A stretch of 64,000 nucleotides of DNA from Knufia peltigerae (GCA_030247855.1 JAPDRN010000001.1:806001-870000), one strand, 5' to 3'; positions 32,548 to 43,149 are shown, counted from the stretch's first letter. Numbers and translations are program-made. The notes: generated from the sequence alone by a model not told the origin.

Positions 32548-35500
32548 ATGCTGCTCCATGATCGCAGTCCAGATACTTCCCCATTCAATGGCCATTCTCA
32601 AAGACACCACTCCTTCAGCAGGTCATACAATTCAGACATGTCTTTAGCGACACCGATGTCTCCGGCAAGCATGTCGAGATCAATGCACTTTGCGTCTCCA
32701 ACTCCGGCTTCCAGACACGAAAGACAACAGTCCTACTCGCCTTCAGCTTCCTTCACCTCCATCCCGCACCATGTCCGAACACAGTCCCTCCAGAGGCAGT
32801 CCAGTACGTCTAGTACTTTTGCGCCAAAATTCATCAAGTCCGATGAGATGCGAAAGAGTGAGGACAGGATCTCCGCCATAGAGGGCGAGAATGATTTCTC
32901 TGGAAAAAGATATGTGTGGGTTAAGGATCCAGAGAAAGCCTTTGTGAGGGGCTGGATAACAGAGGAACTCCCTGGCAAGAAGGTGCTAGTACAGTTCGAA
33001 AATGGTTCACAAATTGAGACCGAAATCGACGAGGTGGATAAGGTCAACCCCGCCAAATTCGACAAGGCCGACGACATGGCAGAACTCACCCATCTTAACG
33101 AAGCCTCAGTCATACACAATCTTTACACTCGCTACCAGGCCGATCTCATATACACATACTCCGGTCTCTTCTTGGTGACCATCAATCCTTATTGTCCCCT
33201 GCCCATCTATGGCAATGACTATGTTAGAATGTACAAAGGCCAGACCAGGGAAGACACACGCCCACACATATTTGCTGTTTCGGATGCAGCATTTCGAAGA
33301 CTGGTGGAAGAAGGAGAGAACCAGAGTATTCTAGTCACTGGAGAATCTGGCGCCGGCAAAACTGAAAACACTAAAAAGGTCATCCAGTACCTCGCCGCTG
33401 TTGCAACATCCGACCTGGACACACCATTAACGGGCAGAACTCCTGGCAAGCAGCTTTCCAACCTCTCCCAGCAGATCTTGCGTGCAAATCCTATACTTGA
33501 ATCTTTCGGCAATGCACAGACAGTACGAAACAATAACTCGTCAAGATTCGGTAAATTCATCAGGATTCAGTTTACGCGATCGGGCCAGATCGCGGGTGCA
33601 TTTATCGATTGGTACCTCCTCGAAAAGTCAAGAGTCGTAAAAGTCAGTCAGCTAGAAAGAAGTTACCACATATTTTACCAGCTACTGGCCGGAGCAGACC
33701 AAAGAATAAGAGACGCTCTCCTTCTGTCCGGAATGGATGTAGAGAATTTCGCCTATATCCGTACCGGAAATGAAACCATCAGTGGCGTATCTGATCGAGA
33801 TGAGTGGAACACCCTGATCGAAGCATTCCATATCATGAACTTTTCAGAAAAGGAGCAAATGGCAATCTTCAAGACTATCGCGGCAATCCTGCACCTCGGA
33901 AATGTGGCCGTACGACAAGAAAGCAGGGCTGCTGACCAGGCGACCTTGACTCCGGAGGCGAAAGCATCCGTTGATAAGGCCTGTAGACTTCTAGGGGTGC
34001 AAACCGAGCCATTCATCAAAGGTTTACTTCACCCCAAAGTCAAGGCTGGAAGAGAATGGGTCGAGAAAGTCCAAACGCCAGAGCAGGTCAGGCTTGCACT
34101 CGACGCTCTCGCCAAGGGTATCTATGAACGAGGCTTTGGGGATTTGGTGAACAAGATCAACGGCCAACTCGATCGGGGCGGTGTCAGCAGCGATGACAGT
34201 CACTTTATCGGAGTACTTGATATTGCCGGTTTTGAAATTTTCGAGAACAACAGCTTTGAACAACTCTGCATCAACTACACAAACGAAAAGCTCCAACAAT
34301 TCTTCAACCATTATATGTTTGTCTTAGAACAAGAGGAATATGCTCGAGAACAAATCGAATGGCAATTCATCGATTTCGGAAAGGATCTTCAGCCAACCAT
34401 CGATTTGATCGAGCTTCCTAACCCCATTGGTATCTTTTCTTGCCTGGATGAGGATTCTGTCATGCCCAAGGCGACAGACAAGTCATTTACAGACAAGCTC
34501 CATTCCTTGTGGGAGAAGAAAACCCCCAAGTATGCGGCGGCAAAGACCAGACAAGGTTTCATTTTGACTCATTATGCTGCCGAAGTAGAATACTCTACCG
34601 AAGGCTGGCTTGAGAAGAACAAAGACCCTCTGAATGACAACCTTACCCGCCTATTGGCATGCTCCAAAGACAGCCACATTGCCAATCTGTTTGGCGATTG
34701 TGTTGATGAAGTCGACGAGCCGTACAGCCCTCGAAGTCGTGTCAAAAAGGGGTTGTTCCGGACTGTTGCTCAGAGACATAAAGAGCAATTGAGCTCCTTG
34801 ATGCGACAGTTGCACTCAACACAGCCACACTTTGTTCGTTGCATTTTGCCAAATCACAAAAAGAAGCCCAAACAGTTCAACGCGCCTCTCGTCTTGGACC
34901 AATTGCGGTGTAACGGTGTGCTGGAAGGCATAAGGATTGCACGAACAGGTTTCCCTAACAGACTCACTTTTGCTGAATTCAGATCAAGGTATGAAGTGCT
35001 CTGTGAAAACATGCCTAAAGGTTACCTTGGAGGCCAGGAGGCTGCTAAGATTATGCTCGACCGGCTGAAGATGGATGGCCAAAACTATAGAGTAGGTTTG
35101 ACCAAGGTCTTTTTCAGAGCGGGTGTGCTGGCGGACTTGGAAGAGCAGCGAGACAGTCTTATCCGAGACATCATGTCGAGGTTCCAATCTGTCGCTCGTG
35201 GGTTTATGCAGCGACGTGTGGCGTTCAAGCAGCTTTACCGAGCGGAAGCAACTAGGGTCATTCAACGGAACCTCAATGTGTATCTCGACCTCCAGGCAAA
35301 CCCCTGGTGGCGTCTTTTTGTCCGGATGAAGCCTCTGCTAGGAGCGACCAGGACTGCGAGCGAAGTCAAGAGGCGTGACGAAAAGATTGAGATGCTTCAG
35401 ACCAAGATGCAACAAGAAGCTGCCGAGCGCCATCGTGTCGAAGACGAACGACGTCGTGCTGAAATCGATGTCCAGCGGGTCCGACAGACCCTTGAGGCTG

Positions 35501-36546
35501 AACGTGCCTTGGCTCTTGATAAGGAGGAGATATTCAAGCGTCTCCAATATCGCGAAAGTGAATTGACCGAGAAGCTATCCGAAGCCATCACTGAGCAAGA
35601 AACTCTGGAGGACCAACTCGACGCAGCTCTCGATTCTAAAAAGAAGACCGAAGAAGAATTGAACACGCGTCGTGAACAAGTGTTGCAAGCCGGTCAGATC
35701 ATAACAAGACTCGAAGCGGAGAAGAAAGACATGCAGCGACAAATTGAGCGGTTGGAAGAAGAGATTGAGAACGTCGAGAAGCATCACTCGTCAACGGACA
35801 ATCGGCTCGAAAATATCAGTCAGGAACTCCGCACGCTCAAGTCTCAGTTGGGGGTCAAGGACAGGAAGATTGCTGAACTCGAGTCTTCCCTACATCAAGC
35901 CGAACGAGAAAAGGACAATAAATCCACGTCTCTCGAGCAGGAAGTGCGTTCGTTACGAAGTCAAATATCCCAGCGCGAGCGCACAACGGAGGAGCTCGAA
36001 AAGAAACTCCAGCGCTCCGAGTCATTACGAGCGGAAGAGACCAAGCGTAAGACCGAGGACTACGAGTCGCAGATCCGTGCTCTGAAGAGTGAATTGTCCG
36101 GCAAGGAACGCAAGGTCCACGATCTCGAAGGCGCGTTGTCAAAGATTGACAAAGACGCAGAGACGAAGCTTGCCCATGCCAACGACGAGCTCGGTAATGC
36201 CAAGAAGCTTCTACGAGAACTTCAAGGTCAGAACGAGGAATTGCGCAATCAAATCACGAGTATGACCAGCGCCAGCAGCAAGCACGAAGAAGCTCTTCGG
36301 CGGAAGGAGGGTGAATTGTCAGCATTGATGGCGGACATTGAGGCTCACGAGGAGGAGAAGGCGATTCTCAGGCGTGAAATCGACGGACTGAGTGGTCAAC
36401 ATGGCGACATGCAGGCCAAGCATCGTGGATTACAGGATGACATTGAAGCCATGCGGACTCAGAGGATCAAGATGGAAAAGGAGGCGATTGAGGTCAGAAA
36501 AGCACTCGAGCGAGTTATGCCGTTCTTTTCACAGAACTTTTCTTGA
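32548..36546 (+). CDS. Class II myosin heavy chain with a short coiled-coil tail
   Basis: This is an actin-based motor of the cytokinetic (septation) ring. One uninterrupted exon encodes 1332 residues. The ATG at 32548 is the first in frame, though a short upstream exon is possible. Order: disordered Ser/Pro N-terminus (1-105); SH3-like domain (KRYVWVKDPEKAFVRGW); motor head with P-loop GESGAGKTENTKK (about 265), switch I NNNSSRFGKF, switch II DIAGFEIFENNS, actin-binding and relay segments, and the SH1-helix region DQLRCNGVLEGIRIARTGFP; an IQ-like neck (about 870-905, SRFQSVARGFMQRRV); an NPWWRLFVRMKPLL junction; then a coiled coil (about 935-1325) ending KALERVMPFFSQNFS. The tail of about 400 residues is much shorter than the roughly 1000 or more usual in fungal myosin II. 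I found no coding continuation downstream. Confidence 0.9.
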   Translation: MLLHDRSPDTSPFNGHSQRHHSFSRSYNSDMSLATPMSPASMSRSMHFASPTPASRHERQQSYSPSASFTSIPHHVRTQSLQRQSSTSSTFAPKFIKSDEMRKSEDRISAIEGENDFSGKRYVWVKDPEKAFVRGWITEELPGKKVLVQFENGSQIETEIDEVDKVNPAKFDKADDMAELTHLNEASVIHNLYTRYQADLIYTYSGLFLVTINPYCPLPIYGNDYVRMYKGQTREDTRPHIFAVSDAAFRRLVEEGENQSILVTGESGAGKTENTKKVIQYLAAVATSDLDTPLTGRTPGKQLSNLSQQILRANPILESFGNAQTVRNNNSSRFGKFIRIQFTRSGQIAGAFIDWYLLEKSRVVKVSQLERSYHIFYQLLAGADQRIRDALLLSGMDVENFAYIRTGNETISGVSDRDEWNTLIEAFHIMNFSEKEQMAIFKTIAAILHLGNVAVRQESRAADQATLTPEAKASVDKACRLLGVQTEPFIKGLLHPKVKAGREWVEKVQTPEQVRLALDALAKGIYERGFGDLVNKINGQLDRGGVSSDDSHFIGVLDIAGFEIFENNSFEQLCINYTNEKLQQFFNHYMFVLEQEEYAREQIEWQFIDFGKDLQPTIDLIELPNPIGIFSCLDEDSVMPKATDKSFTDKLHSLWEKKTPKYAAAKTRQGFILTHYAAEVEYSTEGWLEKNKDPLNDNLTRLLACSKDSHIANLFGDCVDEVDEPYSPRSRVKKGLFRTVAQRHKEQLSSLMRQLHSTQPHFVRCILPNHKKKPKQFNAPLVLDQLRCNGVLEGIRIARTGFPNRLTFAEFRSRYEVLCENMPKGYLGGQEAAKIMLDRLKMDGQNYRVGLTKVFFRAGVLADLEEQRDSLIRDIMSRFQSVARGFMQRRVAFKQLYRAEATRVIQRNLNVYLDLQANPWWRLFVRMKPLLGATRTASEVKRRDEKIEMLQTKMQQEAAERHRVEDERRRAEIDVQRVRQTLEAERALALDKEEIFKRLQYRESELTEKLSEAITEQETLEDQLDAALDSKKKTEEELNTRREQVLQAGQIITRLEAEKKDMQRQIERLEEEIENVEKHHSSTDNRLENISQELRTLKSQLGVKDRKIAELESSLHQAEREKDNKSTSLEQEVRSLRSQISQRERTTEELEKKLQRSESLRAEETKRKTEDYESQIRALKSELSGKERKVHDLEGALSKIDKDAETKLAHANDELGNAKKLLRELQGQNEELRNQITSMTSASSKHEEALRRKEGELSALMADIEAHEEEKAILRREIDGLSGQHGDMQAKHRGLQDDIEAMRTQRIKMEKEAIEVRKALERVMPFFSQNFS

Positions 36547-37353
36547 GCACCACGGGCATGATGAATAGGGGCTGTTTTACGAAGCGTGATGAGCATGGTT
36601 GGATTGCTAGCGTTTTTTCCCCTTTGGACTTTTTGTTTTTTTGGTTGTGAGTTTTGGCGAGCAAGGTTTGTACTGTACGTGTGTTTGGGTCGCTGAGTAC
36701 ATAATCTCCAGGAGACTTGCGTAGCATGCAAATGTGTACATGAGTTTTATCGAAATTCGTGTGTCTGTTGTATACCTAGTAACCCCCACTCTTGAGAGGT
36801 CTCGAAATGATGGTTTGTTGTTGTAGGTGTGTAGGGCCGTGGAAAGGTGAAGTTGATGCAGAACTGTAGAACACCGGGGGGGTAGTCTGTAGATAGTAGA
36901 CAGGTAGGTCCTGTACGGAGGCGCCATGGGCTCGAACGTGGTTTACAGGGTACCTGTATGAGGATGTCATTTACATCCACAATGAGGGGGTGGTCAACCT
37001 GGTACGGATAGGACGGTAAAACGGTCATCTCGCAGTTCTCCGTGATAGGTAGTAGTACCCAGTACGCATGGATCCCCATACATACACCATATATAGGTAC
37101 TGTAGCTATATATATAGCCCTGATGGAGGCTAGTGAGCGCCGCCAGGGTTCCCTGCGCGTCCAGAAGCGTTACGCTGGACAAGCGACCTCAGCAAAGCCA
37201 TTTGTACCAAAACAACTGCGCTGAGACGTCACCCCAGTTCGATCTTCTCCCTCTGAACCAAAGGGCGTATTTCATCCCAAAGTCGTCGTTTTGCCAATAC
37301 GCACCTCCGTCGCCCTCTCCCTCGTTCGGGCCGACCTCTCCCGGCGAAATAGG
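36547..37353. other. Intergenic region upstream of the HeLo gene
   Basis: It holds the 3' flank of the myosin gene and the promoter of the HeLo gene. A GCTATATATATAGC palindrome lies at about 37100-37116. Several minus-strand frames overlap but none resembles a protein. Confidence 0.35.
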
Positions 37354-38205
37354 ATGGCAGAAGCTGCCGGACTGGTCATTGGCGCCGTGAGCGTCGCCGG
37401 CCTCTTCACCACCTGTGTCGATTGCTTCGAATACGTCCAGCTGGGTCGCAACTTTGGGAAGAACTTCCAACGCTCCCTACTGAGGCTCGACGTCGTGAAG
37501 CTCCGCCTGTCCCGGTGGGCGGAGGCTGTGAACAACTCACCAGAGTCCCATCAGGGGGCCACCGACACGACGGAAAGGGGCCAGAAGGTCAGAGAGATCT
37601 TGGGGGAGATCATCGAGTTGTTTGCCGACGCAGAAAGAGTCTCGGAAAAGTACAAGGCAAAGGTCACCGGCGGCGAGCTGGTCGTGTACGACGCCGACAG
37701 CGAGCTTGAGCCGGACATCTCATCGATACGCAAGAAGCTGCGAGAACTGGCATTCAGGTGCCAGAAACGAAGCAGCTTCGCACAGAAAGCGACTTGGGCG
37801 TTGTACGAGGAGAAAAACTTCCGCAGGCTGATCGAGGATGTCACGGCACTTGTCGATGCCTTGGTGGACCTCTTTCCAGCGTCCCGGGATCGCCAGCAGC
37901 AGCTAAGTGCTCAAGAGGCCGAAGAGTTGAAGGAAGAGCACCGTCTTGATGCTTTGGAAGAAGCGGCAGAAGGGGTCGATCCGCTACTCCAAGATTCCGT
38001 GCAGCAGGCAATCGCCAGCCAAAGTGGTCACGCCTTCAGTGGCAACATGGCCATGGAGAATGCTCGAGTCAGGTATGGGGATGAGCATGCGGCCGGAGCC
38101 ACTGGCACTGGAGCTGGGCACAGATACGATAGAAACACAGCACAGGGCAGTTCACGAGTGCACTATGGGAACCAATTCGGAGGGAAAAGTGTGCTCGACG
38201 ATTAA
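37354..38205 (+). CDS. HeLo-domain protein with C-terminal amyloid (HET-s/HRAM-like) repeats; predicted cell-death effector
   Basis: A single-exon gene encodes 283 residues from the ATG at 37354; the longer open frame starts at a TTG, so this ATG is the real start. Residues 1 to about 220 form a helical HeLo domain: it begins at the start with a hydrophobic N-terminus (AEAAGLVIGAVSVAGLFTTC) followed by CFEYVQLGRNFGKNFQ, as in HET-S/prion-inhibition proteins. In that family the N-terminal helix is released to perforate membranes when the C-terminus forms an amyloid. Residues 226-246 and 256-276 are two copies of a short motif with a 30-residue period: [FY]-x-x-N, then R-V-[RH]-Y-G-[ND]. Gly/Ala-rich linkers surround them. 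Length and repeat position match HET-s (289 residues). The same motif begins the NB-ARC/TPR protein at 40443. Function is inferred; no activity can be read directly. Confidence 0.85.
   Translation: MAEAAGLVIGAVSVAGLFTTCVDCFEYVQLGRNFGKNFQRSLLRLDVVKLRLSRWAEAVNNSPESHQGATDTTERGQKVREILGEIIELFADAERVSEKYKAKVTGGELVVYDADSELEPDISSIRKKLRELAFRCQKRSSFAQKATWALYEEKNFRRLIEDVTALVDALVDLFPASRDRQQQLSAQEAEELKEEHRLDALEEAAEGVDPLLQDSVQQAIASQSGHAFSGNMAMENARVRYGDEHAAGATGTGAGHRYDRNTAQGSSRVHYGNQFGGKSVLDD
37984..38183 (+). repeat. Pair of amyloid-type motif repeats coded in the HeLo gene
   Basis: The two coded units are residues 226-246 (about 38029-38091) and 256-276 (about 38119-38181). Residue positions repeat every 30: N231/N261, R238/R268, V239/V269, Y241/Y271, G242/G272. 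The DNA copies are diverged, which points to an old duplication kept for protein function rather than a recent tandem copy. Confidence 0.75.
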
Positions 38206-38313
38206 GGAAACATAAGTCTACTGTCCACACTCCTGGTGGGCCTACTGAACTGGTACTCTGAAGCCCAATGGGCGGTTCGGGTATTGTTTGGGAGTGGTAG
38301 GCGTATAATGCCT

Positions 38314-40018
38314 TCATTTCTGATCTCTGCTCACTTCAACCTTGCACCCCTCGGTGATTGAAACCACTAGAGTCATCGTCTGCTTCTCGACGCCAATTAA
38401 CTCCACCTTCTCCCCGGGGGGCAATCTAATCCCGGGGAACCTCTGAATCAGATGCACGATAGTGTATGCCGCCTCGGTCAGGCCAAAATCCATGCCCAGG
38501 CATGTTCGTGGCCCTCCATTGAAGGGAAGATACCCCCATTTTGCATTGGTTGGATCGTCGTTAAGGGGCATATGTTCCTCCCATCGCTCGGGCCGGAACA
38601 ATTCTGCATCCATTCCATAGAAGTCGGGCCGTCTATGCATTGAATACACGCTGTACGCAACCGAAGCCCCTCTAGGTACAAACACTGGGGATTTGAGATC
38701 CGGCCCGCCACCAACTGGGAGGACAGTGGTCTTCAGAGCTGTCCGAGAGTTCACCGGAACAGAAGGATAGAGTCTGAGAGCTGCATTTGGAAGTCAGGTT
38801 GGAAGTGGAGAAAATATGGCTGATGACATAGGGCCTTACTCTCTTTTAAGACATTTTGCAAGTAGTTCATTTTTCTCAGGTCCGATCGTGTAATCTCCAC
38901 TCTACTGTCGAAGATGCATGCGATCTCTGATCTTAGTTTGTCCATGACATTTGGGTGTCGCACGAGAAGGAAGCTGCAATTCTTGTCAGCCTGATCGGTC
39001 AATTGGACGGGGCTTTGCATGTCCACTCACAACGTCCAGGAGATGAGGCATGCGGTAGTATCTCTGCCGGCAACCAAGATGTTTATGATTTGGCTGCGCA
39101 ATGCCTTCCGATCTGGCGTATTTCTGGCGAGAAAGTCAAGAAACACATATTTTTTTTGTCCTTCAACGCGGTCCAAGTCTCTGGATAGATTTCGATCAAT
39201 GATCTGATCTGCAAAGCGATGAACATCACTGCAGGCCTGCCGAAATTTTCTCCCACCGACAAGCCAATAGAGGTCCTGTAGTCTCATCCTTTTCGCAATG
39301 AAGTCTTGAGCTGTGTTGAACGCACTGGCGAATTCAGATTCTCCCGGTGTGCCAGGCCTTTCTAGGGAGTGTACGGACTCTCCAAACAAGAATGCTGTGG
39401 TCACATCTAAGGTCAACCGGAAGAAGAACGGTTGGAGATCGACGACCCCATTTGTGGGTAACGCTTCCAGGAGATTGGCGACCGGTTCTCGGAACACTTC
39501 CAGATCTTCGTACTGCTTAAAAACAAACTGGGGCCTCAGAATTTCGCGCGAATGTTTCCAGTCAGCACCTTCCTGGGTGAATATGCCGTCTCCAAAAAAG
39601 GGGAACATGACTTTTCGTCTCGGGCCCATGCCCCAGTCTTCGAACTGGGTGCTCAGAATAGCTTCAAGATTGGCTGGTTCTATTGTTCCGAAAGCCTGGG
39701 AGCCAAGAAATACTTGCTCGAGGGTTGTGCCCCAGAGCCTGAAATGAAATAAGAACAGCTCCATCAGGCGAGACTCGCTGTCCGCCCTGAATATTTGCTC
39801 GAGGCGGTCCAGACCAAGCGGCCTTTGATTCAACAGCCTCGGGGGCGGTTGACACCCACGAGCCACTCCCATTTGCATATCATACTGCAGAGTAATCAGG
39901 AACTTCGTAGTTGGATCCAAGCGCTGAACACACTTACACGACGTTGCCGAAGAACGTTGATGGCATGATAAACATAAAATGCGAATACGCATCCCAAAGC
40001 TATGAAAAGTGAGGACAT
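38314..40018 (-). CDS. Cytochrome P450, CYP52-like (alkane/fatty-acid hydroxylase type)
   Basis: This is an ER membrane P450 that typically hydroxylates the terminal carbon of alkanes or fatty acids. There are four exons on the minus strand: 40018-39938, 39884-39031, 38973-38840 and 38780-38314, encoding 511 residues. The first exon codes just the membrane anchor (MSSLFIALGCVFAFYVYHAI). Motifs: WKHSREILRPQF in the C-helix; I-helix LVAGRDTTACLISW; ExxR in LKETLRLYPS; and the heme loop FNGGPRTCLGMDFGLTEAAY, whose form is typical of the CYP52 clan. It lies between the HeLo effector and the NB-ARC receptor, convergent with the former and divergent from the latter. Nothing in its sequence suggests a cell-death role, so it may simply have been caught between the two partners. 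Confidence 0.92.
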
Positions 40019-40442
40019 TGTAACCATGGTACAGCGTAATATCGATCAAGAGGTGAAAAACACAGCTGTAACTGAAGAAACAGGAAGTAGATGGAGACTG
40101 AGACCGACTGTGAGATATCAAACTTGGGCGCTGAGGACCTGCAGACTTGTTCTTGGTGCAGGCGGGTTAGCGCCATTGGCCCCTGACTCATGAGGTCGTA
40201 TTGTACCAGTAATAGGCCCCTAAGTACGGAGTAGAAGCTGATGGCCAATGGGCAACTAAGAATGTTAAACGCCGTGATCATTTTTAGCTCTCTGTCATGC
40301 GGGACGGCCCAAGCGGAACGACGGCTCAGTTTCTGCTCTCCCCGCAGAACTCGCTTCTTTCGTCCTCTCGAAAACTCATTCGATCAAGCACACCAATACA
40401 CTAAACCAAATCTCCCCTACAAAGTGTTGATATGATATCGGC
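40019..40442. promoter_or_regulatory. Divergent promoter, P450 / NB-ARC-TPR receptor
   Basis: The 424 bp serve both genes. A TACGGAGTA motif lies at 40225-40233. No gene is seen. Confidence 0.35.
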
Positions 40443-43093
40443 ATGGCTGGCCAGTCGTTTGAGCGCAATCTCATCAATGAAAGCAGAGTGCACTTCGGGA
40501 ACAATTACTACTCTTACGGTGCGAAAAGCACTTCGGAACTTTCCGGTGTTGCTGAGACTACTGTAGCTCGACCTTCGTTGGAGCCGTCCCTTTCACAAGA
40601 AGCAGATGCATACGGCTTGAACGAATTGTACTGCGTACCTCGTTGCTCCCGTCCTCGGTTCGTCGGAAGACAGCTCCTGGCAGATCGAGTCAAGGAAGCA
40701 CTTAATCCTGACGCCGCACAGGTGGACAATGGCAAGCATATGATTGTGGCCATCTACGGATTAGGAGGTTCTGGAAAAACTCAGTTCTGCCTCAGATACG
40801 CGGAAGCGAATCGATCAAGGTAACCTGTCATGGTACTGCATTGGAACTGCTTCTGACAGCAACTCCTAGTTACTGGGGCGTCTTCTGGATCGATGCCAGC
40901 TCCCGTGAGAACGCCGAAGCTGGCTTCGCATTGTTGGGGCAACAAGCAGGCAAGGGCTCTACCTTTTCAGCCGGCAAGTATTGGTTATCTCAACAACCCA
41001 AGCCGTGGCTGTTGGTGGTCGACAATGCCGACGATCCCGAATTGGACATTTCAGAGTTTATTCCTGCCGGGGCGCATGGGCATGTTCTCATCACAACGCG
41101 CAATCCAAACGTGACCATCTATGCTACAGCTGGTTCTTTCCGCCTTCAAGGCTTGGATCCCGAGGAAGCTATAACCCTCCTGCTCAGGTCGGCGTATCCG
41201 AGCGATCAGGCAAGTGAGACGGGTTCAACTAAGCGCACCCTGGCCCAGAGCATTGCCGCCGAATTAGGCTACCTGGCTATAGCATTGGACCACGCAGGAG
41301 CAACAATTCGACGCAAGGTCTACACTCTTGAGAGATATCTCCACTTTTACCTTGGTTACCGCCAACGCCTGCTCAGTTCTCCGAGGTCCATCAGTGCTGA
41401 AGAAGCCGACGTCATCACTACTTGGGAAATACCCTTCAGAAGAATTGAGAAGCGAGAATCTGTCGATTATAAGGACGCGGTTGTCTTGATGCACATATTC
41501 GCGTTCCTGCATTTCGGTTCGATATCGGAGCACATCTTTGATGTTTCGTGGGCAGTGAGCGAGAGCGGTTCTTCTTCAGGGATCTTACTGCCGGATCTTC
41601 TCCGACTTGATTCGAGTCGTTCTGAAGAAGCACAGACACGGCTTAGACGGGCCATCGGAGTCCTGTGTGACTACTCGATTATTGACCACGATGCGGACCG
41701 CGAGGTATGCTCACTGCACCCTGTCATTCACAGATGGGCCAGGACTAGGTTGTCCGATGGAAAGCAACTACTCTGCTGGCTTGATTGTACCATCAAGCTT
41801 CTGGTTCGATGCATCTCCCCGAATCTCGAAACGTCAGGACGAAGGTTTCGAAGGCTTCTTTTGCCTCATCTTGAATCATGTCTGCAGATGCTTGAAATTC
41901 ACACTCCGTCGTTCCCGCAGACGAGTGAGAGGGCAGACCAAATGGAGAGATTTGCGTGGGTATACGCCGAAAGTGGCCTCTGGAAGCCAGCTCTAGGATT
42001 GCAGAGTAAAATCATCGCGTACAGAGTTCGAACACTTGGCAGAACGCACGAAGATTCTCTAAGGGCTCAGCGCAGTCTCTCTCACATATATTGGAATCTC
42101 TTCAAGGTGGAGGCGGCCCTCGATGTCCAACGACAAATTCTTAATGTGCGATGGTGGTCAAGATCATCGGTTGTGCACTGGGCGCGGCCATGGAGGCCGG
42201 ATCACATCAGCTATTGTATCGCGCTGGATGACCTTACCCAAACGCTGTGGCTGGCAGGGAGAAGAGATCTCTCAAAATGGACCGGCGAGCGCGCTGTGAA
42301 CGGCTTGGTGAGAAGGATCGGTCCAGATGACCCTCGAACACTGAACGCAATGTTCAACTTAGGTCGTACATACCTCCATGCTGGAGACCTGGGGAAAGCG
42401 CACAAGTTATTACTATCAGTGCTACTGAAGAGAAAGAAACTTTTTGGTCAAAACCATCCGGACACGCTCATGGCAAGAAACGAGCTCGGAATGTGTTTTT
42501 GTGCGCGAAAAGAGCGTCTTGGTGTTGCGGAACGACTTGTGGCCAACGTCCTTGAAGCACGCAAGCAAGTACTTGGCGAAGAGCATGCGTACACTTTGTG
42601 GTCGGTGAACGATCTATCAAAGGTTCTTTGTGAGCGTGGCCGGCCATTACAAGCCGTAAATATGCTGACAGAATTGATACCGGTGGTGGAACGCACACTT
42701 GGGCAGGAACATGTCGGAATGAACATGACCAAGGGCAATCTCGCTCGAGCATATGTGCTTTGCGGGAGATGGTATGATGCTGAACGAGTCCTTCTCGAAA
42801 TGCTTTCTCTCATCAAAGATGACCATCCTGACTGGGTTCAAACCATGTCTGGGTGCATCCATGTGCAGATTTCATCTGGTCGGCTGGAGGAAGCCGAGAA
42901 GAACTGCACGAAGATACTGCGCAAGATTACGCAGGAAAACGGGCTCTGTAAAGATGATCCTCGGACGACTGTCGTTATGAAACATCTTGCGAACATTTAT
43001 GTCAACACTGGACGCTCTGACCAGCTTTCTGTCCTCAAAGCCATGTTCCCGGGAATGGAAGGGATGGATCTGACACTGGTCAAGCAAGATTGA
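40443..43093 (+). CDS. NB-ARC/TPR receptor (fungal NLR) with N-terminal amyloid motif
   Basis: This is a STAND-class signalling ATPase. There are two exons, 40443-40819 and 40870-43093, with a 50-nt intron (GTAACC..CTCCTAG) inside the nucleotide-binding domain. The product is 866 residues. Residues 4-23 carry one copy of the motif found twice in the HeLo protein: F6-x-x-N9 then R15-V-H-F-G19-N20. Next come a linker, an NB-ARC domain with P-loop GLGGSGKT (106-113), Walker B WLLVVDNADD and the sensor GHVLITTRNPN, then helical regions, then kinesin-light-chain-type TPRs (about 480-860) in units of about 42 residues. In known fungal systems the repeats sense a ligand, the NB domain oligomerises, and the N-terminal motif seeds amyloid folding of the HeLo effector. 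The partner gene is 2.2 kb away. The ligand is unknown. Confidence 0.9.
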
Positions 43094-43149
43094 AAATCTG
43101 AAACCGATTCAGCTATAGGTTATAGCCTATGATGGGACAGTTTTCATCC

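Noticed and set aside
37291..37353. 21-residue N-terminal extension of the HeLo protein
   Set aside because: The extended frame begins with TTG; the ATG at 37354 gives the standard HeLo N-terminus.
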